From a virus: a DNA stretch of 24,669 nt. Below are positions 1 through 8,800 of the stretch, one piece after another. Position 1 is the first letter of the stretch. Every line of letters starts with the position of its first letter. The notes beneath the pieces were generated by a model, which made no database searches, was not told the origin of the DNA, and saw only the letters and a program-made list of their open reading frames with translations. The DNA lies in IMG/VR virus record IMGVR_UViG_3300030103_001041, positions 1 to 24,669 of that record; one strand, written 5' to 3'. Made by a program: the position numbers and the translations under genes.

Positions 1-2
1 AA

Positions 3-236
3 GAGAAAAGATTAGGCAAGAGAGATGACCCCAAATATATCACTTGCCGTAGGTACAAAAGAAAAACAGCAAAGAATGGGCAGCAAGTCTGCATATACAA
101 AGGGGCAAACAATACATACACATTAGTAGTAGAGGGGCAATGCCCAAATGAGTACAGGTGTAAGTACGACCCTAACGGTAAAGAACCCAACATAGACAGT
201 GTAGTAGATTCACTCAACGACAGTTTTAAGAGATAA
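3..236 (+). CDS. Partial hypothetical protein with four cysteines (C-terminal 77 residues)
   Basis: This frame is open from the left edge to a TAA at 234-236 and contains no Met codon, so the true start lies outside the window. The other two forward frames meet stops within 30 bases. The visible part is basic at first, carries four cysteines (TC, VC, QCP and YRC contexts) in a probable beta-rich core, and ends in a polar tail with YDPNGKEPNIDSVV. The paired-cysteine pattern suggests a metal-binding or disulfide-stabilised small fold. I recall similar short Cys-containing proteins in marine phage contigs but know no function. The next gene starts 2 bp after the stop, so the two are probably co-transcribed. 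Confidence 0.7.
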   Translation, partial: EKRLGKRDDPKYITCRRYKRKTAKNGQQVCIYKGANNTYTLVVEGQCPNEYRCKYDPNGKEPNIDSVVDSLNDSFKR

Positions 237-238
237 GC

Positions 239-475
239 ATGGAAATAGACCCAGTAATATTTTGGAATGTAATCCTCACACTTGTTATAGCTCCTGCTAT
301 ATGGACATTTCGTAATATGATGATTGAAGTGAAGCGCATAGATATACTTCTCAACAGAACAAGAGAAGAGTATGCCTCACGTGCAGAATTAAAAGATGAG
401 ATGCAAAATGTTATGGATGCACTGCACAGAGTCGAAGATAAATTAGATAGAGTATTAAGTAGGGATAAATCATGA
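239..475 (+). CDS. Small membrane-anchored coiled-coil protein (possible holin or lysis accessory)
   Basis: The protein has 78 residues. Residues 6-24 (VIFWNVILTLVIAPAIW) form one hydrophobic segment near the N-terminus. The rest, about residues 27-75, is charged and heptad-like with no Pro or Gly, so it should form a coiled coil. An N-terminal anchor plus a helical cytoplasmic or periplasmic rod is common in small phage proteins sitting between structural genes, some of them holins or lysis regulators, but the sequence does not prove that role. The ATG overlaps nothing upstream (2 bp gap), and a weak purine-rich AAGAGAT precedes it. Its TGA overlaps the ATG of the next gene in an ATGA, which suggests coupled translation with the virion block. 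Confidence 0.75.
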   Translation: MEIDPVIFWNVILTLVIAPAIWTFRNMMIEVKRIDILLNRTREEYASRAELKDEMQNVMDALHRVEDKLDRVLSRDKS

Positions 476-2232
476 GCGAAGTTGGCATACCAGAAATACC
501 AGAAAAGAAGCCAGAGCAAAAACCTGTAGACCAATTTATGGGTGAACAGGCTCTTAATCCTACGCTGTCACCACAAGCAGTGTATCAACCCCAGATGCAA
601 AAAGTGTATCAGGGTGAGCTCATAGATGAAAGTATTGGAGCTGTAACTGGTGATTTAACAAAGCAACCTACTGTTGCAGGCACAGCATTTGCAGGAGGTC
701 AGACAGGACAAGCTGCTCTTGCTACTCCTACAATAATAGGGCAGGCGCCCACAGTAGATGCAGCCACAGGAGCTGCTACTCAAGGCACTGCAGCACAAGG
801 GACTACACAAGGGGCTCAAGCACAAACAGGTGTGTCAACACAGATACAGCCTATTACAGGCAGAGAAGTAGGCGCAAAAGAAATAGCAGAAGCTGCTACT
901 GCTGACAGAGCTTTTATGGACGATATGACAGCCGCACAGAGCGGCTTTGTAAGTGATGCACAAGCTGCCACTATGACTGTGTCACCTGAGATGACTGTAC
1001 AGGGACAGCTAGCAGAAATATCAAAGCAGTTTGAAGGTGGTAAAGTACCAGCATTTGCCGCTGGTATAGTTCGTAAAGCGAACGCTATAATGGCACAGCG
1101 TGGTATGTCCGCCTCATCAATGGCAGGTGCCGCAATAACACAAGCTGTCATGGAAGCCTCCCTACCAATAGCTACCCGTGACGCACAGACATACTACACC
1201 ACTGCTATGAAAATTATGTCTAACGAGCAACAGGCTAATCTGTTTAACTCACAGCAGAACATGAAGGTCGACTTAGCTAATGTGTCTAACAGACAGCAAA
1301 TGACACTAGCTAGAGCTCAAGTAGAAGCCTCTCTAGCAAACCAAGAACTAAAAAATCAGCAACAAGTAAACATCCTCAATGCTACACGATTTGCTGAAGC
1401 GGCGAACATGACGTTCACACAAGAACAGAACCGAGTGTTCGCCAACTCTAAGATGATGGAGACTATGAATCTTCAGAACTTAAGTAACGAACAAACAACA
1501 GCATTAGCAAATGCCGCCACAATGGCACAGATGGACACTGCTAATCTAAATGCTAGACAGCAGATGGCTGTAAATAATGCTAATAACTTTTTTAGCATGG
1601 ATATGGCAAACTTGACAAATGAGCAACAATCTCGTATAATTAACCAACAGCAACAACAGCAAGTATTGTTGTCTGACCAAGCATCACTCAATGCTGCAGA
1701 ACAGTTCAACGCTACCTCACAGAACCAAACAACACAATTCTTTGCAGGGTTAGGCGCAGACATCGGTAAATTCAACGCAACAGCAGCCAACGCATCTAAT
1801 CAGTTCAACGCAGGACAGGCAAATGCTATGGCACAGTTCAACGCTAACGTACAAAATGCACGTGAGCAGTTCAATGCTAATAATAAACAAGTTATAGCAC
1901 AGAGCAATGCAAAGTGGCGTCGTGATATCAACACCGCAAACACAGCAGCACAAAACGCTGCTAATCAGGTAAATGCAGCAAATTACTACAATTTATCCAA
2001 CACAGCACTCAACAACATCTGGCAACAGTTTAGAGATGAGGCAGATTACGCCTATACAGCCTCAGAGAACGCCGCTGACAGGGCATTCAACTACGCTATG
2101 GCTATATTAGAGTCAAATGTTACACAGAGCCTCTTTGACCAAAAAATAGCGCATGCAAACGCAAGTGCAATCGGAGGTTTCTTAGCTGATTTAGGTGTAA
2201 GTTACATAGCAAGCACAGCAGGAGATAACTAA
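472..2232 (+). CDS. Ala/Gln/Asn-rich repeat protein, probable virion (internal or tail-associated) protein
   Basis: The protein has 586 residues with three visible zones. Residues 1-190 are low-complexity, rich in Pro, Thr, Gln, Gly and Ala, and probably extended. Residues 200-240 form a more globular helix-rich part (GMSASSMAGAAITQAVMEAS). Residues 244-503 are a long repetitive alpha-helical zone: first seven units of exactly 22 residues (core like [LM]SNEQQ or ANLTNEQQ), then 11-residue units marked by QFNA. The C-terminus (550-586) is Gly/Ala-rich. Hendecad repeats make long, nearly straight coiled coils. Together with its place ahead of two giant proteins, this suggests a structural rod or an internal virion protein, perhaps the positional counterpart of T7 gp14; that comparison is inference. 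No enzymatic motif is seen. It starts in an ATGA overlap and its stop shares one base with the next ATG. Confidence 0.85.
   Translation: MSEVGIPEIPEKKPEQKPVDQFMGEQALNPTLSPQAVYQPQMQKVYQGELIDESIGAVTGDLTKQPTVAGTAFAGGQTGQAALATPTIIGQAPTVDAATGAATQGTAAQGTTQGAQAQTGVSTQIQPITGREVGAKEIAEAATADRAFMDDMTAAQSGFVSDAQAATMTVSPEMTVQGQLAEISKQFEGGKVPAFAAGIVRKANAIMAQRGMSASSMAGAAITQAVMEASLPIATRDAQTYYTTAMKIMSNEQQANLFNSQQNMKVDLANVSNRQQMTLARAQVEASLANQELKNQQQVNILNATRFAEAANMTFTQEQNRVFANSKMMETMNLQNLSNEQTTALANAATMAQMDTANLNARQQMAVNNANNFFSMDMANLTNEQQSRIINQQQQQQVLLSDQASLNAAEQFNATSQNQTTQFFAGLGADIGKFNATAANASNQFNAGQANAMAQFNANVQNAREQFNANNKQVIAQSNAKWRRDINTANTAAQNAANQVNAANYYNLSNTALNNIWQQFRDEADYAYTASENAADRAFNYAMAILESNVTQSLFDQKIAHANASAIGGFLADLGVSYIASTAGDN
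1201..1662 (+). repeat. Seven 22-residue (66 bp) coding repeats
   Basis: Within the 586-aa protein, equivalent core positions fall at residues 244, 266, 288, 310, 332, 354 and 376, exactly 22 apart. The cores read TAMKIMSNEQQ, VDLANVSNRQQ, LANQELKNQQQ, AANMTFTQEQN, MNLQNLSNEQT, MDTANLNARQQ and MDMANLTNEQQ. A hydrophobic residue sits at position 6 of each unit and Gln dominates positions 10-11. The DNA copies have diverged, so the repeat is kept at protein level. Confidence 0.85.
1702..1980 (+). repeat. 11-residue (33 bp) QFNA hendecad repeats
   Basis: Within the same protein, the aromatic position of a QFNA-like motif recurs at residues 412, 423, 434, 445, 456 and 467, each 11 apart. It continues in degenerate form at 478 (QSNA) and 500 (QVNA). 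Eleven-residue periodicity is the signature of hendecad coiled coils. The array directly follows the 22-residue array, which is itself two hendecads per unit. Confidence 0.85.
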
Positions 2233-2489
2233 TGATAGGGGCATTAATACAAAACATAGCAAAAGGTATGGTAGCTCGTAGACTTATAGGAGGCGGAAAA
2301 GATGGAAAGGGCGTATCCGCACAGGATTATCTTAGTGATATAGTAGCTGAAAAGATTAGCTTAGATGAATATATGAGAACTACAAAAGTAGCAGGCAAAA
2401 GTAAAGGTAAATCTTTTGCAGCTAAGTCTGTAAGTCCTGAAGGAGGTATCATGACATATAGACGTGCAGTAGAGAAGATGAGGTCATAA
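2232..2489 (+). CDS. Hypothetical small basic protein in the virion gene block
   Basis: The protein has 85 residues. A short amphipathic N-terminus (MIGALIQNIAKGMVARRLIGGG) is followed by a charged helical region (YLSDIVAEKISLDEYMRTT) and a Lys-rich C-terminus. I do not recognise it. It starts in a TAATG overlap with the preceding repeat protein and ends 1 bp before the next ATG, so it is translated from the same message. Its position between probable virion genes suggests a minor structural or assembly role, but nothing in the sequence proves this. Confidence 0.7.
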   Translation: MIGALIQNIAKGMVARRLIGGGKDGKGVSAQDYLSDIVAEKISLDEYMRTTKVAGKSKGKSFAAKSVSPEGGIMTYRRAVEKMRS

Positions 2490-2490
2490 C

Positions 2491-3054
2491 ATGGAAGCAG
2501 AATTTAAAGAAGAATTAAAAATGCCATCCGGCAGAACTCGCTCCATGTTTGAAGCGCCTGTACCGGGACAATCGCTAACGAAAGAAACAGGTAAATATCC
2601 TTGGGAAAGCCCCCCACAGTTCAACAACATAGATGAAGCAATTACACATTACGTTAATCGTTTTCAAGATGAAAAGGTAATGTTTAACTTGTTTTCTCTT
2701 ATGGAAGCAAAAGTACCTGTTACATCAATAGCAGAGAGCATGATACTACATGGCTTTGCAGAAGGCTTATATAATCCCGATGTGGGCATGTTAGTAGCAA
2801 ATGACTTAATGGAGCTACTGGTGGGCATGGCTGAAGAGGCTGATATACCTTATGAGTTAGGTGCAAAAGAAGACATGAGTGAAGAATATCGTAGAGCGGG
2901 ACAATTAAAAGCTGTGATGGCAGAGCGTGAGAAAGAAGATGTTACTAGAGTAAAAGAAGTAATTGAAGAGGCTAAACCTCAGCCTACTCCACCACAAGGA
3001 GGCTTGATGGCTAAAGCGATGACACCAGAACCACAAAAAGAAGAAGTAGCATAA
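2491..3054 (+). CDS. Conserved marine-phage protein with PVPGQSLT/PWE motif, function unknown
   Basis: The protein has 187 residues. The N-terminal part carries PVPGQSLTKETGKYPWESPP (about residues 24-43), followed by a helical domain with the pattern VPVTSIAESMILHGFAEGLYNPDVGMLVANDLMELL (up to about residue 113). The C-terminal third is highly charged and ends in a Pro/Gln-rich tail. From memory, a PG(Q/E)SLT...PWE.PP start followed by such a helical domain recurs in proteins of marine tailed phages, always without assigned function. The start is 1 bp after the preceding stop. The TAA shares its last base with the ATG of the 943-aa gene (TAATG). Confidence 0.75.
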   Translation: MEAEFKEELKMPSGRTRSMFEAPVPGQSLTKETGKYPWESPPQFNNIDEAITHYVNRFQDEKVMFNLFSLMEAKVPVTSIAESMILHGFAEGLYNPDVGMLVANDLMELLVGMAEEADIPYELGAKEDMSEEYRRAGQLKAVMAEREKEDVTRVKEVIEEAKPQPTPPQGGLMAKAMTPEPQKEEVA

Positions 3055-5885
3055 TGGCATTATTATCATCAGTATTTGGAAGTGCATTAGGAGCAGCTGC
3101 AAAAGTAGGCTCAAGAGAAATACGGGAATCTCGTGAAAGAGATAGACTCTCTATGGAGGAGTTTAAAAAGAATGTGCAAGCAAAGAAAGCAGCATTTGCG
3201 AAGCAGCAAGCTGCAGCACAAAAGAAAGCAAGTGAGATTGACACTGTTGCAAAGTTTTTAGGTGGTATGGATGAATACAAAGGGCTCAATGCAATGGAGC
3301 TCAATGATTTAGCTATACAGTTAGACGGCATGTCTGGTGATAAAAGTGCAATAGAATTCTACACAAACAATATTAAAGACGGCACACTAACTCTACAGCC
3401 TGCTGTAAGAAGAGCTGTTACTCAGAAAGATATAGGATTAGTTGATGGTAAGCCTGTAGCACCTCAAACTGATGTGGAGAGACTTTCGTTAGTGAAAGCT
3501 AAGAGGCAAGGCAAAAAACCATCTACAGTGGGTGGGGCGCCTGCCTCACTTCTTAAGCCTGTCAAAGAAAGAAGTTTCTTAACAACAGCTTTAGTAGGCG
3601 GAGACCCCGGCAAATTACAAAGAGACGCTTTAACATCTATGGGGATGACAGAGGAAGACCTAAATGCTATGATGTCTGCGAAAGTAAACTTTCCAGAGAG
3701 CCAAGATACTGCTTATTTCAAGATAGGGAAAGGTAAACGCTACTCTCACCTATTAGAAAGAATTGATAAAACGCATGAGACTTTACTTAACAAAGCGTTA
3801 GACCCTTCAAATGCTGAATTACTAAACAGGAACAACAAAATATCTGTAGACGTTCCCTCTCAAACAGAAGGCACATACGGTATAGGAGGAGCTCAAAAAA
3901 TACCTGCATTAAATGTTAAAGTGGGGGAACCTGTTAAAGCACAGAAGAATCCTTATTATCACTACATGGAGGTTAAGAATCAGTTTGACTTATTATCTGA
4001 TGCTCAGAAAAATGACCCTCAAAACTTGAGAGCTATGTTAGACACTCAATCTAAAACTATAATGCAGTTCGGCAATGTTAAGGCTAAGTCAGAATTAGAG
4101 ACAGCTTTTGATAATTTGTACAAGAAGCATTACGATAAAATAATAGATAACTATACTGGCACTCCTATTAATACAAGAAATGAAATAAATTTCACAGAAC
4201 GCTTGGCAAACATTCATAGCTTAATGGAAAATAAAACAAACATGATGATTAGTGGCGATTATCGACAAGCTCTAACAGCTATGCACGCAGCAGGAAAAGA
4301 AATAAATAAATTATTTTTGGATATGAAGCCAGAAATAGAGTTAAATGAAAGAAGAGATTCATTAATATACGGCGCAACAAATAAGTTACTTGGAGACATG
4401 GAAGGAACTGCAGGTGTATTCGATAGAATGCGTCCGGGAGACAGAGAAATATTCATAACTCTTAGAGAAAAGTTCAATGAAGCTGTAACAAATGATAATA
4501 GAGTTTTAAACAAAGAAGTGTATGATGCAGCTATGTTAATACAAGGTAGATTAAAAGCACCTGCAGGCACTACAATGGGCGAAAAAGAAAAAAATATGAA
4601 CCTAAAAATAGGTGCTCTTCTTAGTCAATGGAAAGAGGAAAATCCTAATGCCGGAACAGAAGAAATAGCACAAGCAGAAAGATTAATAAAAAGAGACGTT
4701 TTAAATGGTATCTTAGACGAAAGGTTTAAGGGAGCTGACGGAGTTTTTTATCAGCACAGATATGCTTTTCAAAGGGGACCGGATGGCTTTGTGCAACGTA
4801 GATTAATAGAGGTGCCAACAGTTGTTGGAAATGCAGTTCTTCACCCCGGCATGAGTGCAGATGACTGGAAAACGGCTAATGAAAATACAGTAAAATATTT
4901 TAACTCTGGCAGAAATGTAGGCTTTTTAATACAAGCATCACAAAAAGACGGTTTGATATTTGGTAGTATAGCCAACATCAGAAGAAGCTATGGTAATATA
5001 AAAGATACTGTAAGATTAATAGAGAAATTAACTACAGGCACTAGCTTTTTTGCTAACTTGCAAAATAATGATGCCTATCTACAAGAAGTAAATCAAATGG
5101 TAACTGCGTTTGTTGGTGCTGCAAAAGATGAACTGTTTGATGACCCTAGATTATCTGACCAAGATTTAGCATTAGTTATAAATTACATAGGGCTCCTTAA
5201 CAGACCGGGAGAGTTTAATGTTATAGGACAGAGTAACGCTATAGCAGCTCTTATAGGACTTGAGAAAATATTTTTAAAACAGCAAGCTCTAAATGAGTTA
5301 ATAACAAGGGGTAGAAACTACGGTGCAGCTGTACGTGAAGGTGATTACATTGCAGGAACAAAACAAATTAATTTTGAAAAAGACTCAATAGCTAGAAAAC
5401 TATACATGCAAGTTGCTGAAAACAGAGGCATAGAATTAAAGAACTTTATGAACATAGACAACAATCTTAAGTCTGCCGCAAATCCAGAGGGGTTTGCAGG
5501 GTTTAATACAGATAAGATTAGAGAGTATTTTACAAACCCGGCTAACAAATTTGGATATAATAGAAATGGTAAAGAGTTATCTGGAAGAAAAGCGTATGAT
5601 GCTTTTATTGAAACTCTAGAAGAGATTGATGTATCTGTAGAATATGCTCTTAAAGGCGCTAACGAATATGTAACCTACGGCAACTTTGAAAATGGCTCTC
5701 AGACCTACAGAAGACTAAGTGCTACTAGCGGTATATTACACAGTGTTAGCACAGACAGAGCAGCAATAAATAATACTATTGCCGCACTTAACAACCTTGA
5801 TGATACTGGTGAGTTAGCTCAAAAATATATGGAGAGAGTGCGCAGTGGTAAAATTGTAGCATACGGAGTGAACTTTGGAACGTAA
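3054..5885 (+). CDS. Large (943 aa) probable virion/internal protein
   Basis: The N-terminus (MALLSSVFGSALGAAAKVG) is a short Ala/Gly/Ser-rich amphipathic stretch. A strongly charged coiled-coil segment follows at about residues 23-63, and then a long, mainly helical polypeptide without clear enzymatic motifs. No lysozyme, protease or transglycosylase signature was found by eye. The size, the location between an Ala/Gln-rich repeat protein and an even larger protein, and the helical character resemble the internal-core protein trio of T7-like phages (gp14, gp15, gp16). I cannot show homology, and tail components or other injected proteins remain possible. A TAATG overlap couples it to the previous gene. 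Its last 11 bases overlap the TTG start of the next. Confidence 0.8.
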   Translation: MALLSSVFGSALGAAAKVGSREIRESRERDRLSMEEFKKNVQAKKAAFAKQQAAAQKKASEIDTVAKFLGGMDEYKGLNAMELNDLAIQLDGMSGDKSAIEFYTNNIKDGTLTLQPAVRRAVTQKDIGLVDGKPVAPQTDVERLSLVKAKRQGKKPSTVGGAPASLLKPVKERSFLTTALVGGDPGKLQRDALTSMGMTEEDLNAMMSAKVNFPESQDTAYFKIGKGKRYSHLLERIDKTHETLLNKALDPSNAELLNRNNKISVDVPSQTEGTYGIGGAQKIPALNVKVGEPVKAQKNPYYHYMEVKNQFDLLSDAQKNDPQNLRAMLDTQSKTIMQFGNVKAKSELETAFDNLYKKHYDKIIDNYTGTPINTRNEINFTERLANIHSLMENKTNMMISGDYRQALTAMHAAGKEINKLFLDMKPEIELNERRDSLIYGATNKLLGDMEGTAGVFDRMRPGDREIFITLREKFNEAVTNDNRVLNKEVYDAAMLIQGRLKAPAGTTMGEKEKNMNLKIGALLSQWKEENPNAGTEEIAQAERLIKRDVLNGILDERFKGADGVFYQHRYAFQRGPDGFVQRRLIEVPTVVGNAVLHPGMSADDWKTANENTVKYFNSGRNVGFLIQASQKDGLIFGSIANIRRSYGNIKDTVRLIEKLTTGTSFFANLQNNDAYLQEVNQMVTAFVGAAKDELFDDPRLSDQDLALVINYIGLLNRPGEFNVIGQSNAIAALIGLEKIFLKQQALNELITRGRNYGAAVREGDYIAGTKQINFEKDSIARKLYMQVAENRGIELKNFMNIDNNLKSAANPEGFAGFNTDKIREYFTNPANKFGYNRNGKELSGRKAYDAFIETLEEIDVSVEYALKGANEYVTYGNFENGSQTYRRLSATSGILHSVSTDRAAINNTIAALNNLDDTGELAQKYMERVRSGKIVAYGVNFGT

Positions 5886-8800
5886 TCAAACAAATCAATT
5901 ATTTAATGCTGTAAATACAGATGACGTAGATAATCAGTTAGTCTTAGCTGGTAATAATAGTTTTTTATCAGATGCTGAGATAAATCAATTACCAAACACA
6001 GAACCACAAGAAGAAGAAACAGGTTACTTTGGTAAAAAATTCCTACAAAGTATATACAAAGGGGGTAAACAAGCTGTTCAAGACACTGGAGAAATATTTG
6101 GTGAAAAACTAGAAAGGGGCGAAGGCATAGGCATAACCTCTCTACTTAATCTGCCCGGTGACTTAACACTTAAAACATTTGACAGAGAACAGAAAGAAAG
6201 AACAAACCACTTAAAACGAATAACTAATAATAGATACACTCCAAATGTAAATACTATTGAAGATTACGTAGGCAGTAACTTTGACTTACAATTAAGTTTA
6301 GGATTTGCAGACAATAGAGAAGAATATATCAATGGTCTAAAAAATCAATTATCTAAAAAACCAGATGGTGAAGACAGAATAATAGATGTGCTAGAAGATG
6401 AAAGAGAAGATAAGCCGTGGTACATGCCCAAATACTACATAAGTGTTGAAAAAGATGACGGCAGTATGACAAACTACTCTAACCCTCATCAAAGTGTTAC
6501 TGACTTTGTAGCTAGAGCTGGGGGACAATTAGGATTTGATATTGCTGCCGGTACTCTTGAAATGGGAACAGCAGCAGCTCAGGGGGCGGCAGCTGCAAAA
6601 TTAGTGGCAGCTTTAGGTGCAATTCCTGGTGTAGGAGTTGCAGCACTAGCGGCTGCTCCATTTGTGGGCGGAGCAGTATTCTTAACAAGTCTTTACACAG
6701 CAGGAGCAACTGCTGAAAGAACACGTGAGGAATATATGAAGAATGTGCTAGGTCTCACGGAAGAAGAAGAGAAAACATTTGGAGACTTTGTTAATATAGT
6801 GGGAGACATGTATTCAAAGCATCCATCTCTACAGGGTGCAAAAATGATGTTTACAGACCATGAATATGAAAGTGTTACAAAAAATCCACAGGAAGAGTTC
6901 TCTGCTTGGGCATCAACAGTATTAGGACCTTTTGGTAGAGTATTAGATAAGATAAAATCCGCAGGGGAGTCTTTCACTAATAGAGCTGTGAACTTGGAAA
7001 AGACTCCTGATGGTCTATACGTTCAGGGCAGAGGTGGGATGAACTTGTATCCACAAATGATTGAGGCTGCAAAAGCTGCTCAGAAATTTAATAAAGGTGG
7101 AAAGTTTGGTTTCTTAAACGTGCCATTCAGTGAATTTATGCTGTCTGCCTATACACCTAATAAGCTAATCGAAAGACTTTCAAGCTTAGCACAACAAACA
7201 AGCACCATAATTCCAGACAGAATAAAGTTACAAAATAAACAATTAACTCAAATTATGTTAGCATATAAAAGAGGAGATGACGTTACATACAACGATTTTA
7301 GAGAACCTTTTGAAAAACTATTTTCTGAATTTAAAGGTATGGCAGACACCAGAAGAGGCGATTTTGATACAATCGCTAGGAGCATTGGAGGACTAGACGA
7401 GCTATTCTCTGCACTAAGATACGTTGACGCAAAATTAAAGTACAAAGAAGTATTCGATAGACTTGGACCTGTTAGGTATGACTTAAATCCTTTAAAGGAC
7501 AAGTTAGGAAAAATATATGATGAAAAAGTCATTGCTCCTAATGTTGATGCTAAAGGAAAAACTACATTTACTGTAGTAGAGGGGCAAGCTTCTGAAAACT
7601 ACCACCTTAAAAGAATTATTGCTGAGTTAAGAAATCTAGGCGACCCCGATGGAAAGCTAGACATGTTTCAATCAAGAAAAGCAAAAGATGCCTTCATACA
7701 AGAAAACAAAGACTTTTTACCTAAAAACTTTACTGCAGACAACATAGATACACCTGCTGAAATATTACATACATACGCTATCGTATTAGGTAAGTTAGCT
7801 TACGGCAGATTTGCTAAAAAAGAGTTGGCAGGTGAAAGACGTATTGCTATGGATTTACGTAATACGCTATTAGACACCATTGTTAATCCACAGTCTTTAA
7901 TACGACCAGAAAAAACTTTTAAAACCGCAGCAGAGTTTGATGCAGAGATAGCTGAAATAAAACCTCTTATGGACGCCGCAAATGAGTTTTACAAAGACAC
8001 ATTAAAAATTAGAGGTATAACTGACAATCAGATATCTGCAATGGACCGACTCAGAAATGCTTTAGAAATAAACGAAGACCCCGGTGAAATACTTAATGAA
8101 ATGATAGGCGCTTATGGCGCTGCAATGAAACGAGGTAAAATTACAACCCTTCAAAGAGTAAAGGATATGGGAGAGTACGTAGAGAAAGAAGGGGCTCGAT
8201 TAGTCGAAGAAGCTAAGAACTTCAATATCAAAACAGATATGTTTAAAGCTGATGGCACCGGTGTTACTAAAGCATATGCTGATTTAAGACTAGACTTTGA
8301 GGCATATCTTTTTGATGTATTGGCTAATCAAACAAAAATACGTGCAACTAGTCCGGCTAAGGCAGACGCTTTTGAAAAGCTTCTTAAAGGCATGGACCAA
8401 AGTCAAAAGAATCTCCTTAATATAACAAAAGAAAGAGAAGAATATTTACTAAATACTTCTGAACAGATGGAGCAGATATTTGACGATAACTTCATGAAAT
8501 CTCTGCGTTACGGCGCTAAAGATTCTAAAGTAACACCAGTAATAAAAGGTGCGTTTGATGCTGAGGACTTTGATACAGAAATAGGAAGACTATTAGCAGC
8601 AGAAGTTGACCCTAGTAAACTAAAGGACTCTATACTACAGTATTTATTTGACCCAAATGGTGGTGTTGCATTTAGGCATAACTTAAAGAACTCACCTTAC
8701 TTTGATGCGGGTGAATTTTACATGGACACAGAACAGTATTCAGCTGCTGTGCGTAAAATTTTATCAAGTAAAGTTTTAGCAGAGAAAAAAGTGTTTAATG

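Noticed and set aside
816-1790. Long antisense frames opposite the repeat protein, rich in Cys, Ala and Val.
   Set aside because: They mirror the GCN/CAR codon bias of the sense gene, lack ribosome sites, and overlap a clear gene completely.
1201-1980. Regular spacing of 33 and 66 bp considered as a CRISPR-like or tandem DNA repeat.
   Set aside because: The periodicity is in the protein; DNA units are not identical and contain no spacer structure.
5864-5890. Possible programmed frameshift joining the 943-aa and 1124-aa frames.
   Set aside because: There is no slippery heptamer in the 11 bp overlap. A GGAG 6 bases before a TTG explains separate initiation.
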